Shown here piece after piece: positions 1 through 11,000 of a stretch of 64,000 nt of DNA. This DNA comes from Lithospermum erythrorhizon (taxonomy: Eukaryota > Streptophyta > Magnoliopsida > Boraginales > Boraginaceae): the NCBI GenBank assembly GCA_019722365.1, contig JADFUC010002315.1, positions 1 through 64,000 of the forward strand. The letters are read 5' to 3'. The notes beneath the pieces were generated by a model. The model did not search any database, was not told where the DNA came from, and was given only the letters and a program-made list of their open reading frames with translations. Position 1 is the first letter of the stretch. Each line of letters opens with the position of its first letter. The translations under genes were made by a program, and so were the position numbers.

Positions 1-199
1 AGCCACGCTGCCACTAAGAAACTTCCTCAGTCAGGGTCACCCATCCTAGAATTACCCCAGTCAAACACGCTTAACAATGGAGTTCTTATAGATGAGCTTC
101 CTAAAAGAAGATGCATCTTGGTGATATGAGGAACAATCAAATCATGTGACGGGATCGAAAGTGTGTTTCCGCTGAGTCGAAGACGAAGTCGAATTAATG

Positions 200-660
200 C
201 TAATCGGTTTTAGCTTTTACCACTCTACCGAGGTTTCGTGGATCTACAAAGGATGCTTCTCGCACTGTGGGTCAATACAGGTTATGCACGGGAAAGTGAT
301 TTCTTATGCTTCTCGACTGAGGAACTACGAGGAACTACCCGACCATGATCTGTAGTCGGCACGATTGCTTTTTGCATCAAGCTGCGAGGCAATACTTGTA
401 CGGGGTTGATGCTCCATTTTCACTGATCACAAAAAGTTCAGTGCATTCCACCGACGCAGAGACTTGAATTTGAGGCGCAGGAGATGGATGGGGTTTATCA
501 AGGACTATGATGTGACACCGAATATTATCCGGGAAATAATATATAGCTAGATGCCTGAAGTCGGAAAGTGGAAAGTCAAGTGAGGCAAAAAGCGTAGCGC
601 ATTTAAGCATTCGAAAGGAGCTTTATATTGGCGTAATGGGCGAAGTTGTTGGCTTATGAA
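200..660 (+). pseudogene. Ty3/gypsy RT C-terminus and RNase H, degraded
   Basis: The translation, read across two or three frameshifts, gives the gypsy RNase H block. Near 270-350 there is a stretch resembling 'GKVISYASR' followed by 'LRNYEELPDHD'. Near 417-445 'TDHKS'-like coding appears. Around 470-560 a segment resembles the 'LRxRRWMGFIKDYD' and 'NIIPG' motifs that end the RT-RNase H module in Tekay/Del elements. In life it would degrade the RNA template during reverse transcription. It cannot produce a protein: several stops interrupt every frame. The nearest complete relative in this window is the homologous stretch at 62,840-62,950. Confidence 0.7.
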
Positions 661-719
661 GGTTCAGAGGGAAGTAAAGAATGGGGACAGAGAATCAGAG
701 GGAAGTAAAGAATTGTGAC

Positions 720-1578
720 GTAGAGGATTTACTGCCCATTTGAATGAGTCTGGCGACGGATTACAGTTATATGTATCGTAATCTCGAAGAGTCAAGAAAG
801 AGACTTGACGAGGCTCATAACGCTTTCTTATAACATGCATCTTCGTAGCACAAAGATGTACAGGATTCGGTTGACTTTCCGCGGCCGGAAACGTAAGAGA
901 GTGTTCCAGAAGTTCGTGGGCAAAATTTTTGGGTTTGTCACAGTGAAGGAGCATGTACATCCCGCAGATTGCCGCAAACTTCCTATTCCTAAGTGGACGG
1001 GAGAATATTACCATGGAATCTTGTATTTGGGCTTCCCAGTCGTTGAGGCAAATGACGGGATTCAAGCGACAGGGATAGGCCGTCGAAACGCTCATTTCTT
1101 ACCTATTGCATATACCGACGACCGCAGGTTACCGAAGATATACGTTGATCGATTGTCGACCGCATGTCCCGTGTCGACATTTCGCATCGCGACAGATTCA
1201 CCAGATTCCGGACAAGTTTCCGTGAGGCGCTGGGGACTGGGAGCGAGCAGCACATCTTTCCACGCCCGTACGTACGGCAATCCGGCAGAACAATCCGCAC
1301 TTTGGAGGATATGCTTCGGCTTCAGGTTCTAAGTTTTCCTCGTTGAGCTGGGATGACCCAGTTGCCTAAGATGGAGTTCTCGGTGATAACAACAAGCCAT
1401 GCTAGTATCCGTGATGGCACCATTTGAGACGTCAGACAAGCGAAAAGTGTCGGACTCCGCCTCTTAGAACCCAAGGCGTAAAAGGAAGGTATATGGTTCC
1501 AAAGCTAGTTTGAGCGCTACAGCGATAGGATTGGGCCGATACAAAGAAACCCGAGGACAAATGGGCAGATGTAAGAAA
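720..1578 (+). pseudogene. Ty3/gypsy integrase, N-terminal and core part
   Basis: Tekay-type integrase core, which would insert the cDNA into the host genome. The region around 985-1,160 reads as the start of the core, including a 'VDRLS' block and 'AHFLPI'. Around 1,164-1,330 the translation 'ISHRDRFTRFRTSFREALG' is followed by 'RQSGRTIRTLEDMLR', matching the conserved catalytic-core motifs 'SDRDxxFTSxFW' and 'QSERTIQTLEDMLR'. Around 1,350-1,460 lies a broken version of the 'W D x L ... E F A Y N N' segment. The gene continues after the LTR insertion at 3,524. Multiple frameshifts and stops show it is dead. Confidence 0.8.
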
Positions 1579-3523
1579 TGAAATAACCCGCTCCTTACCA
1601 ATATTATGTCGATAAGATATAAGTTTCTCGGTGGAGAGCCAAAGTAAATTAAAAATTTCGGTCGAAGTAGTGGAGAATTCAACAACCCCGGTCGGTCGGG
1701 TGGTATATTTCGGCTCAGGCGGGACCCGGAGATAGTATAAATACTTGGAATAATATCGATATATCGAGATTTAGTAATGAGATGAGTAGTATTATATGCC
1801 TCTGAATAACACAATGGAAATCGGTTTCAAGTGAGATTTAAGCTGACGGTAAAATTAACCGAAACCAAACGGAATTTAAATTTCTTCCCCTGGGGTCATT
1901 CCACCTACACCACTGGTCTCCATCCTCATCCAAAACCTTCTTATTTCCTCCATGGCCGAAATGCTCTCCATTTCCCCTTTTGAAATTTTTTCCATTTCTC
2001 TCATCGATTGCTCTAAATTCAAGAACAAAGCCAGGATTTTCTTCTCCTCATCATCCTCATCACCCAGTAAGAAAGATCAAATCTTTTGAGATATTTCTGA
2101 GTTTTGAAGAGAGTTGACTTTATGAATTTTTGTTGACTTTAGATCTTGAATTATTACACATGTAAATGTTATCTCGAGTATCGATAAGGGATTACCGTGA
2201 TTTTGAGTGATTTATCAAGCAGCGGTGTAAAGTGGTCGAAGTTTTATTGACTTTTCTTAAATGAACTTTAAATTGTAATAAGGAGGTTGTAGGACTTTAA
2301 TATAGTTAAGCTGGGTATAGAATTATTGGTTTGGATATGGATAGTAGAGATCAATAGAAAGTTTGGGAAAGTTCGTATAGCATTTAGCGCTTGAATTGAG
2401 GTTGTATTTAATGGATTAATTAGTTGTCACCGATTGTTGGATCGATTAGAATGCGCTAAGGTGTTATTGTCAGTAATAAGGCGATGACCGAATATTGAGA
2501 TTTTACCTAAGTTTATTTAATGTAGCTATTTAATATTAGAGTTGCATACCAATCTCTGGGGATGATTTATCAAGTGCGGTCAGTAAATTTGAATCGCGAG
2601 ACGCGTTAACACTCGGGTTTATATAGATGCTAAGAGTTATTCTACAAAAATGTGTTATAATGTATACTTCCTTGAATAGAGTCGAGCCCGATCTAGCACG
2701 GTGATTTACTTTTAGAGTCATTATTATCGCTGTCGAGGCGAAAGTACAAATTCACGACACCCTTTCTATATATATTATGTTGTATATATTATGTGATATC
2801 TGAATTATTCTCGATATGTGTATTGTGTAATTATGATTGATACTATGTGTAAACTTTGATTCATATGATGTAGATACTGAGATTGGGCGATTCATATCAT
2901 GCGATATTAGTGATTATGATTTATAATTACGGATGGGGCTTGTGAATATGATTAATGTTATGAGATTTTGTGTGGCTCGCTGTGTATCGCGCTTCATGTT
3001 TGATTGTTTTGTGTGTTACTCAAGGAGCGGCGGTGACCCCGACCGAGTGCTCGCGCAGCGCATATCAAGGTGGGTCATTCCGTGATTAAAGCGATACGCA
3101 TATCGAGCAGCGTAGCCTCGGCTCCGGGAGGATGGAGTGGAGGCCTCATCTCGATTATGTGGAGGTGGATTCCTCATATGTGTATTATTTGGAGGCGGAT
3201 TCTACAGTGGTATTATTTGGAGGCGGATTCCTCACGCTAAGGTATTATTCTGAGGCGGATTCGCCATTTGACGCCTCAGGTCGAAATGCTTCCTTTGAAT
3301 GAATATGCATTATTTATGATTAAAAACTCATATGTATAGTATTATGTAACATCATATAAGAGGATTCTATGTGAGTCAGTGGATCGTTATTCATTGTGCG
3401 GTTCGGCTGATGTGATATGTATGTTATATATATAAGCATGAATATATGTGATGGGATCAAGTCTGTGGTATTTGTATTCACTCAGCTTAATAGCTGACTC
3501 CCTATTCTCTATGGGGCTGCCTC
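1579..3523 (+). mobile_element. Partial solo LTR (family 3) inside integrase
   Basis: The left end reads TGAAATAACCCGCTCC, a decayed form of the TGTAATAACCCGTTCC terminus shared by family 3 LTRs, followed by the same downstream text as the reverse complement of 18,300-18,230. Integrase coding stops just before it and resumes just after it. The 5-bp word AAGAA occurs at 1,573-1,577 and 3,524-3,528, a plausible gypsy target-site duplication. At about 1.95 kb it is shorter than the 3.1-3.7 kb relatives, so it has lost part of its 3' half. It contains a purine-rich minisatellite at 3,150-3,270. Confidence 0.65.
3150..3270 (+). repeat. Minisatellite in LTR (GGAGGCGGATTC unit)
   Basis: Imperfect tandem repeat. 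The core GGAGGCGGATTCCTCA with an intervening TATTATTT-type linker recurs about four times at a period near 30 bp. It lies inside the solo LTR, probably in U3. It resembles the position, not the sequence, of the tandem repeats in the other LTRs of this window. Confidence 0.6.
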
Positions 3524-3960
3524 AAGAAGTATGCCGATCGTCATGGGCGGACTTGTCCTTCAAAGTCAAAGATCATGTGTTTTCGGCGATATCACACGGA
3601 AGCGGAGTACGCGATTGGGAGAGCGAAAGTCAGTCCCCGTTATATTGGACCGCTGAGGATCTTGGCGAATGCAAATCCGTAGCTTACGCTTTTAGCTTGC
3701 CTCCGGAGTTGACGCACCACAATGTATTCGATGTGTCGCGCCTCGAGGAAGTATATTCGACGAAGTCGCATTCTAGCACGTACCGGTAGAACTTGAAAGG
3801 ATCTCACCTTGAGGACAAACCGCGAGATGGATCGAGGAAAAGGCGCTGAGAACAAGCTGGTGGCCTGTGAAAGTGTCAGGAGGAACTGGGTGTAAGAGCT
3901 TGCCACGGGAACGCCGAGGATGATACGAGGAGCCGCTAATGCGCTGCAGGGTAAAGCTTG
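3524..3960 (+). pseudogene. Ty3/gypsy integrase C-terminal part
   Basis: Continuation of the integrase interrupted at 1,578. It opens with a 'KKYAD' block, then reads 'FKVKDHVF', 'SPLYW', 'VAYAFSLPPEL' and 'HNVFDVSRL' at about 3,555-3,750. These match the C-terminal GPY/F region of Tekay/Del integrases ('GDHVFLKVSP', 'SPRFIGPF', 'VAYRLALPP', 'VHDVFHVSML'). The last part (3,790-3,940) resembles the tail ending in an 'EDLTLxxxxREMDR' and 'VQWRN' type segment. A clear C-terminal chromodomain is not visible. The open frame at 3,448-3,789 begins inside the LTR, so its Met is fortuitous. Confidence 0.8.
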
Positions 3961-4045
3961 TTTTGTTTTATGTGCATTATGACTTCGAATTGTTTCTATG
4001 GCCTTTCTGGTTGTTTGAAGCTAAAATTTCGAGGGCTTAAATTTT

Positions 4046-4062
4046 TATTAGGGTGGGTAGAC
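4046..4062 (+). other. Polypurine tract of Tekay-like element
   Basis: The purine-rich ATTAGGGTGGGTAGA directly precedes the 3' LTR. The complementary arrangement, AAGGTGGGTAGA, precedes the 3' LTR of the minus-strand element at 12,533-12,549. It would prime plus-strand DNA synthesis. Confidence 0.6.
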
Positions 4063-6235
4063 TATAATAACTGCTCAAGTATGTGCATTATTATAATATT
4101 ATTTAAAGCTGGGGTTAATTTTTATGTTCGAAGTTTAGCGGTTAAACCGAGACAAGAAACTGAACTGAACCGAATAAAAGACTCTCACAACTCTGAAATA
4201 TCTTGCACGAACTCCCTTGTTATCATTTCATCATTAACCATTTGATTAATCATCATCATCTTCTTCTTTTCCCAAAATTAGGCCGAACCCTCCCCCATTT
4301 TCCCTTGAATTTTTATTCCATTTTCTTCCTCATCTGGAAGCTTTTTGCCCTAAAATTCGAGAGTTTCCTCTGAAGTCATCCTCCACGCTTTTTAAGGTAA
4401 GAAAGTTCGAACCTTTTTGGAGTATTTGCATGAATTCAGGATGTTGACTTTTTGGTTACTGAAGTTGACTCCTTGAAGCTTCTACATTGAGCACGGCATG
4501 TAAATCCGCCATCTAAGCGAGATTATAGTATAAGAGGTGACAACAATCGATTTATTGGGTTGAAATATGTTGAGGAATTATAGTTCACTTTCGTTGATCT
4601 CTGTTGACTTTTTTCAAATGTTTTAATACGGCATAAGTGTACTCTTGACTTTTATTATGGTTGTTTCGAGGCGTAGGTCATGATTTATGTGCTTATTGTG
4701 AGAATATTAGAAATGAGTTTTGTAAGTTTGGCAGTTAATCATTTTAGATTTGGGATTGCTAAATCTGATTGACAAGATAATATCGAAACGTTGTGCTTAA
4801 ACTAATTGAACTCAATCATTAACATGGAAAGTTGCGAACTTAAGTCAGAATAAGGCTATAACGGGAACTTTCTTATCAAGGAGTATGATACGAGATTAAA
4901 TATATAAGTAGAATGTTATATTACTACGTATATTCTAAGTAGTAATTATAATTTTGAATGTTTGATTAGGCGTTATCATGGGAAAGGTCCATGGTTGTGA
5001 TTTCTCATGGAGTTTTGTGGATGCCTAGTCGAGGCGAGTATCTATCTCACTCTGCAGCAAGATTAACTACTTGATTACTTGATATGTATGTATATATAGA
5101 CTGCGGTTAAATTATATGTTGAATATGCATTGTGGGTCAGGTTGTTGGGTTGTGCCCGTGGTCTCACGAGTCGATAGTGTTTTGTAGGCTATGTCGAAGG
5201 CCGTGTTAGGGAAAAGAGTTGTACATGACTTGGACGGTGTTTGTTGAGTTGTACCGTCCGGTATTTGCCTTTATACCTCGCAAGCGGTGTTTTTGTACCT
5301 CCTCCTACTAATTCGTGATAGCTTATGTCGACGAGCATAAGTTTCTCCCCGCAGTGTCGAGGTTGATTATATGCATTAGTTGTGTAACCGGACTTATATC
5401 AGCTGTCGAAATATGAGTCAGTTGAAGCCGATAGAGTCGCTGAAGTCAGTTGAAGCTGCCGAAGCCGATACAATTGTCGAAGCTGGATTGCTTCGCCGAG
5501 TTGGTTAGTCGTGCCGCCATTGTCACCGACGTGAGTGTGTCGAGTGATTGCTGCTGTTATCAGCTTCCTTTCTTTAAATGTACATATTTGCCGACACATC
5601 ATCTGGGAATGTTCTCAGCTTAATTTAATTTATGAACATACGTAAATGATAATGACATTGCTAATGAGACTTCGTGATTCGCATCTTAATTTGAATAATA
5701 TTATGTACTACTTATCTATCTTACGCAATATCATCTACTTTGGTACACTACTGCTGTGATCGGTGCTAATTTCATTCTCGAGATATATATTCACTAAGCC
5801 AGCCTACAGCCCCAGCTCAAGCATGCCTGCAATTTCATCGCTAGGTCGAATGTGTGGTGCGGTTTCGCCTTCGGCTTGTTCGGTGGTCAGGCTTTTAGGA
5901 TCTTAGGGGCGAAATAGCCGGGTAGCTGATCCTCGCGCCTCATTATTTTGCTTGAATCAGAAGTTCGTTGTCTCGTATAGTTTTCATTTTGGGATTTTTG
6001 CTGCCAGACGCTGACTTTTTATACTGGGAGTTGTATATTATTTGTTGTTCTCGTGGTTAGATACCACAATGGATTCTTTTCTTAAAAAAAATGGTTTTAT
6101 CCGTTGTATATCGTTTTTATTGATTTGTTTCATGACATGTGTTTTTTTTAAAATTTGAGTCATCTATCGACAGGACTCTAGTGTCTGTGGATTTGGGATT
6201 ACCCTAACTCGGGGCGCATGACTTGGGCGGTCACA
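4063..6235 (+). mobile_element. 3' LTR, family 2 (2.2 kb)
   Basis: It starts with a decayed TGTAATAACCCG terminus (TATAATAACTGC) and ends at GGGCGGTCACA. It is homologous over its whole length to the reverse complement of 29,837-32,043. For example, ATGTGCATTATTATAATATT near 4,081 and the T-rich block near 6,080-6,160 recur there. LTR length is about 2.17 kb against 2.21 kb for the other copy. A (C)CGAAGC-rich tandem repeat lies at 5,395-5,510. The right flank is 5S spacer. Confidence 0.75.
5395..5510 (+). repeat. Short tandem repeat in family 2 LTR
   Basis: Degenerate tandem units built from GAAGTCAGTTGAAG and GCCGAAGCCGATA, each about 12-27 bp, repeated roughly five times. Related sequence (in reverse complement) appears at 50,470-50,615. 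The equivalent place of the other family 2 LTR, 30,560-30,665, holds a CAACTCAACAACTC repeat. Confidence 0.55.
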
Positions 6236-6478
6236 TGCGAACTGTGTCCCTTTACGCCATCTTTATTCTAATCTTTCATTCATGTTCTCACCGTATTCTT
6301 TATTTGTCTTTTTCCGTCGACTTTCAGGATGATATCTATTTTGTTTTTAAAAATATATTAATTTTGTACTATATTTTATTATTATTATTAAAATAACTAA
6401 TTTAATTCGATTTAGATCTATTTTCTTGTCAATTTTCTCGATTTGCATATTGGATATGTGCAACAAACATCCATTAGT

Positions 6479-6590
6479 ACCGCGATCATACCAAGACTAA
6501 CGCACCTGGATTCCATCACAACTCCTAAGTTGTCCTCACGTAGAGGCATTCAGATTTCATGCACTCGGAAGTCCTCTCTGGTTGACCCCT
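6479..6590 (+). rRNA. Degenerate 5S rRNA copy 1
   Basis: It begins GCGATCATACCAAGACTAA near the canonical GGGTGCGATCATACC start. The middle is heavily altered, although the GGAAGTCCTC segment before the end survives. The internal promoter (A box and C box) is not recognisable. Probably a pseudogene. Confidence 0.75.
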
Positions 6591-6838
6591 TTACGTCATC
6601 TTTATTCCCGCAATCTTTTCGCTCATGTTCATCGTATTCATTATTTTTTGTTTCTTTTTCCGTCGCACTGGTAGATGATATCTATTTCTGCTTTTATATT
6701 TATATTAATTTTGTACTATATTTTATTATTATTATTATTATTATTAAAATAACTTATTTAATTCGATTTAAATGTATTTTCTTGCCAATTTTCTCTCAAT
6801 TTGCATATTGGATATGTGCAACAAACATCCATTAAGTC

Positions 6839-6950
6839 TGGCGCGATCGCATCTCGCACTACCGCATCGATTCCATCGTAACTCCGGCTAAGCTAGCTTC
6901 TACGAAGAGGCTCAAGCAAGTATGCACCCTACGGAGTCCCCGTACACCCC
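6839..6950 (+). rRNA. Degenerate 5S rRNA copy 2
   Basis: The start GCGCGATCGCATCTCGCACTA is a diverged form of the plant 5S 5' end. TTCCATCGTAACTCCGG is retained. The A box and C box regions are scrambled. Likely a pseudogene. Confidence 0.7.
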
Positions 6951-7195
6951 TTTACATCATCTTTTATTCTCCAATCTTTCATTCATGTTCATCGTATTCA
7001 TTATTTTTGTTTCTTTTCCCATCGACTTTTGATGATTTCTATCTAGTTTTTATATTATATATTAATTTTGTACTATATTTATTATTATTATTATTAGGTA
7101 AAATAACTAATTTAATTCGATTTAAATTTATTTTCTTGCTAATTTTCTAGATTTTATTATTGGATATGTGTAACAAAGATCCATTAGTTCGTGCA

Positions 7196-7311
7196 GGTAC
7201 GATCATACAAGAAAATGCATCGGATCCCATCGAACTCCGGTTGTTGCCATGGTAGTAGACTGTGATTTCGCGACCCTCGCGAAGTCCCAAGATTGCACCC
7301 CTTTACGCCAT
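7196..7311 (+). rRNA. Degenerate 5S rRNA copy 3
   Basis: GTACGATCATACAAG begins the gene. ATGCATCGGATCCCATCG and AACTCCGG follow the canonical order, and the gene ends GATTGCACCCCTTT. The segment carrying the A box is shortened. Likely a pseudogene. Confidence 0.75.
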
Positions 7312-7510
7312 CTTTAATCTCGAATTTTCAATCATGTTCAAGCGTGATTCTTAATTTGTGATGATATCTATTTAGTTTTTTATAAAATATATTAATTTTG
7401 TACTATATTTTATTATTATTATTGAAATAACTAATTTAATTCGATTTCAATCTATTTTTCTTGCCAATGTTCTCTTTCATATTGATACGCAACAAACATC
7501 CATTAGTCTT

Positions 7511-7610
7511 TGGGCGCGACACCAACACAAATGCACCGATCCCATCACAACCGGCTCAAGCCATGTAGAAGAGACTGGGATCGCGACTCTTAATTCTCAT
7601 ACAGACCCTT
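7511..7610 (+). rRNA. Degenerate 5S rRNA copy 4
   Basis: Short copy (about 100 bp). It keeps ATGCACCGATCCCATCACAA and a loose GACTGGGATCGCGA in place of the C box. Its 3' end is poor. It is the most decayed copy of block 1. Confidence 0.65.
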
Positions 7611-7839
7611 AGGTCATCTTTACCTCGAATCTTTCATTCATGTTAATCGTATTCATTATTTGTCTTTTTTTCCGGTCGACTTTATGATGTTATCTATTTT
7701 GTTTCCAAAAAATATATTAATTTTCTACTATATTTTATTATTATTAAAATAACTAATTTAGTCTCGATTTAGATCTATTTTCTTTCTCAATTTTCGCCGA
7801 TTTGCATATCGATACGTGCAACAAACATCCACAGTCTTC

Positions 7840-7953
7840 GGTCCGATCATACCAAAGACTAATGCACGAGATCCCATCGTAACCGGCGAAGCGCAAGCCG
7901 CGGTAGTAGTACCAGTACGGGCGAATCGCACGGGAAGTCCTCGCTCGACCACT
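7840..7953 (+). rRNA. Degenerate 5S rRNA copy 5
   Basis: GTCCGATCATACCAAAGACT start, ATGCACGAGATCCCATCG, a GGTAGTAGTACCAG segment and GGGAAGTCCTCGCT near the end are all in the expected order. The A box is disrupted. Confidence 0.75.
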
Positions 7954-8076
7954 TTACGTCATCTTTGCCCAATATTTCATTCATGTTGATCGATTCAAGT
8001 ATTTTTGTTTCTTTCCGCCGAATTTCGCGGATGATATCTACTTAGTTTTTATATTATATAACAATTTAGTACTATA

Positions 8077-8079
<3 letters not shown>

Positions 8080-8118
<39 letters not shown>
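8080..8118. repeat. (TTA)n microsatellite in 5S spacer
   Basis: About twelve ATT triplets in a row. Every spacer of the array has a TTATTATTATT stretch here (for example 6,722-6,748 and 19,640-19,668), but this unit has the longest one. Unit length therefore varies partly by slippage. Confidence 0.85.
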
Positions 8119-8202
8119 AATACTAATTTAGTTTATAAATTCTATTTTGCCCACTTTCGATTTGGTATATTGGATATGTGCAACGTATTATCCATTAGTC
8201 TT

Positions 8203-8304
8203 CGGTGCTCATACCGCTAATGCACCGGATCCCATCGAACTCCGGTCAAACGCGTTTCAAGTGAGTAGTACTGACGGGCGACCGCGAAGTCCTCGCTGCA
8301 CCTA
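8203..8304 (+). rRNA. Degenerate 5S rRNA copy 6
   Basis: GGTGCTCATACCGCTAA start, perfect ATGCACCGGATCCCATCG, AACTCCGGTCAA, GAGTAGTACTGACGGGCGACC and GAAGTCCTCGCTGCACC. Fairly well preserved, but short by about 15 bp. Confidence 0.8.
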
Positions 8305-8544
8305 TTTTTACGCTCATCTTTTATTTTCGAATATTTCATTCATGTTCACCCAGACATTCTTTATTTGTCTTTTTTCCTCGGCCGACTTTTGTGATGATAT
8401 CTATTTAGTTTTAAAAATATATTAATTTGGTAATTATATTTTATTATTATTATTAAAATAACAAATTTAATTCGATTTAGATCTATTTTCTTGCCAATTT
8501 TCTATTTCCGCATATCGATACGCTACAACAAACATCCATTAGCC

Positions 8545-8655
8545 CGGTGCGATCATACCAAAGATTAATGCAATCGATCCCATCGTAACTCCGACTTAAG
8601 CGCAGCCATGCAGAGTTGTACTAGACGCTGACTGAAGTCCTCGCTATTGCACTCC
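8545..8655 (+). rRNA. Degenerate 5S rRNA copy 7
   Basis: CCCGGTGCGATCATACCAAA start, AATGCAATCGATCCCATCG, AACTCCGACTTAAGCGC, and a GAAGTCCTCGCTATTGCAC end. The C box region is altered. The last copy before the minus-strand insertion. Confidence 0.8.
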
Positions 8656-10392
8656 ATTTTTATCAGCCATCTTTATTTCTAATCGCTCATTCACATTCAC
8701 CGTATTGCTTATTTGTCTTTTTCTCGCCCACTTTGTGATGATATCTATTTAGTTTTTAAAAAATATATTAATTTTGTACTATATTTGTTATTATTATTAT
8801 TAAAATAATTCAATTTAATTCGATAATCAGAACGGTACCCCCCCAGCGGCCCGGCGGGGTCGGGACCGCCATCAACGTGAATAAACGTAGCCACCAACGA
8901 TGGACAACGATAAAAAAATGCCTTATTTAACGTGATAATAGAATAATACAACTCGCCCACGGTGAACTAAATCAACACCACAACTACCGAAAAAATAATA
9001 ATATAAATACAACATCAAACAATTTATTTTACAAAGAATAATTATTATGTACAACGAAACTCCAAAGAATATAAAAGTATGACTGCTGTCTGCCACCATC
9101 GCCACCTCCGCGGCACGCCAGCCTACTCACCAACGATTCTCGGTCATCTCCAAACAACCTAGGCATCAAACGCCCGCCTTGCTAGTAAAATAGTGAAATA
9201 ACTAAAAAAGTTCGAATGGTAACAATATCACAAAGTTAACCTAACAATCATAGTCAATTATAAGTCACGACCCTTACCTATTTAAAGACTATATACCGCA
9301 GAGCTATTTTATATGCTACTCACCACAACATAAATCTTTCTCTTAATGGCTTTTCCAACCAACATCGACATAACCCACATCACGCCAACTACTTACTCAC
9401 GCATTCTTAATCACAAGAGTATTCCCATTGGTTATCTTTTCCAAGTATACGACTACCGATATAATATACCACCAAACATACCACAACTCAAACATAAGTA
9501 CCTCAACATCTCATAAATCAAGCATACACAACTCAACCACTTGTCTTTAGTTCACCTTAAAGTCCACTCCCCACCAGAAGTCATACCTCCCGATCACATC
9601 TAAATGTTTATTATCGAACTCTCCAAATAGTTTCATTTTATTAATACACAACGAATGATTTATATCTTAACTCAAGATAACTTAAGTACGGGGGATTATC
9701 TTACCAAATTCTTTATTTAGTTTTCACGGAACTTATTCACCCACGGTATCAACATCGTGGTTAGATCATAACTTATATACCAACACGCTTGAACTAATTT
9801 TTCCACCGTATATAAAATATCATCAACATCATCTTAGATTAGCATGAATGTTGGTTTATAATTTTATATACCTAATGCCTCCCCTATTCAAAAGTTATCT
9901 TAACCAATAACCAACTCCAACTTTTCATCCTTAAAGGATACATAACGATTATTACCAACCTAGATCCACAAGAAAATCGGATCATATTATCAATAATCAA
10001 CCAAACCTAATTCGACATAATTTCATCAAGGCAACATCTAGTATAATCAAAGACACGCTCATAACCAATAAACAAGTCATAAATAGATCATACAACAATT
10101 ACGTAAAATTTAAAACAACATTGCCAAATACGAATAAGACATATATAGATATCCAGTACTATCTAATCAGGTCATACCACATAATTCCAAAGGAAATCTC
10201 AGGCATAGCATGTCAAGATATAATAGAAGGTCTCAATAACGCACACAAACACCCAAAATAAAATCATATAGACTCATCAACGACTATAACTCTAGTCATC
10301 ACCTTCTATCTCTCATATCTCCACAAACATACCACCCTCTAATGCGCATATACTCAATCCGTCTACCTGCAGGGATAGATAAATCGCCAATA

Positions 10393-10683
10393 ATCACTGC
10401 ACTTCAGAGTAAGGCCACCACCATCAACAATGCACATAAAGAAAATGACACAGATCTCCCACTGCACATATACCGAAGTATAAGGCCAACATCAACAATG
10501 CACATAGCAAAGTGACAATAGATCTCCCACTGCACATATACCGAAGTATAAGGCCAACATCAACAATGCACACAGCAAAGTGACAACACTGCACATATAC
10601 CGAAGTATAAGGCCAACATCAACAATGCACACAGCAAAGTGACAATAGATCAACCACTGCACATATACCGAAGTATAAGGCCA
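10393..10683 (-). repeat. 68-bp tandem repeat in LTR
   Basis: The core ACTGCACATATACCGAAGTA starts at 10,461, 10,529, 10,588 and 10,656, with spacings of 68, 59 and 68 bp. On the minus strand the core reads TATAAGTGCGG-like text. The same kind of unit is seen at 23,150-23,420, 26,455-26,690 and 58,800-58,990. The partner LTR has diverged units at 16,240-16,450, whereas these are nearly identical, which suggests recent local homogenisation. Confidence 0.85.
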
Positions 10684-10879
10684 ATCGCGTCTCATATCCC
10701 GCAAGGAAGGAGAGTCACCTAACCCCTGATCATCCCAACATAGGTCAAATCCTGATACTCAAATCACCTCAAAGTAATACCTAACTCCCAACTAACACCT
10801 CAATAACCAATACTCTACTCCCAAACAACAAAGTTAAAAGCTACGCCTAAACATCTCACAATCATAAATCAATCACACC

Positions 10880-11000
10880 GACAAAGCCACACATAAATAG
10901 ATACAAGTCACAAGGCCACGTAAATACAACAAGACCGACAAGCCATAGATACATCGCCGACAAGGCCACGTAGATCATAAATGCCGACAAGGCCACGTAA
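10880..11000 (-). repeat. Short tandem repeat (GCCGACAAGGCCACGTA)
   Basis: GCCGACAAGGCCACGTA, or close forms, recurs about four times at roughly 27-35-bp intervals. The same words occur at 16,615-16,755, 26,878-26,960 and, on the plus strand, at 22,915-22,990 and 58,545-58,615. It is therefore a shared feature of LTR families 1 and 3. Confidence 0.75.

Larger units (their letters stand above)
1..6235 (+). mobile_element. Tekay-like Ty3/gypsy element, 3' half
   Basis: This is the 3' part of a chromovirus-type Ty3/gypsy LTR retrotransposon; its 5' LTR, gag, protease and most of RT lie left of the window. Order seen: RNase H (about 200-660), integrase (720-1,578 and 3,524-3,940), a polypurine tract near 4,046-4,060 and a 3' LTR (4,063-6,235). 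The domain order RT-RNase H-INT is that of Ty3/gypsy. A solo LTR interrupts integrase. The right LTR end abuts 5S spacer sequence, so the element inserted at or just after the 3' end of a 5S gene. The first ~200 bp are too degraded to place with certainty. Confidence 0.8.
6236..8823 (+). repeat. 5S rDNA tandem array, block 1
   Basis: Seven tandem units of 315-363 bp. Each has a degenerate 5S gene of about 100-116 bp followed by an AT-rich spacer. The spacer is recognisable from ACGCCATCTTTATTCT just after the gene, then TTCATTCATGTTCACCGTAT, then a TTATTATTATT microsatellite, then TTTAATTCGATTTAGATCT, and finally ATATGTGCAACAAACATCC just before the next gene. A Tekay-like 3' LTR bounds the array on the left. 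A minus-strand element sits within the spacer at 8,824 on the right. None of the copies is intact. Gene start spacing is 360, 357, 315, 329, 363 and 342 bp. Confidence 0.9.

Noticed and set aside
664..1095. 143-codon minus-strand open frame
   Set aside because: It lies antisense to the integrase core and shows no domain of its own.
805..1332. 175-codon plus-strand open frame as a host gene
   Set aside because: Its sequence and neighbours place it in degraded Ty3/gypsy integrase. The Met is arbitrary and frames before and after carry the adjoining motifs.
6443..6835. 130-codon plus-strand open frame in the 5S array
   Set aside because: It runs through a 5S gene and its spacer, including the TTA microsatellite. 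It is a chance frame.
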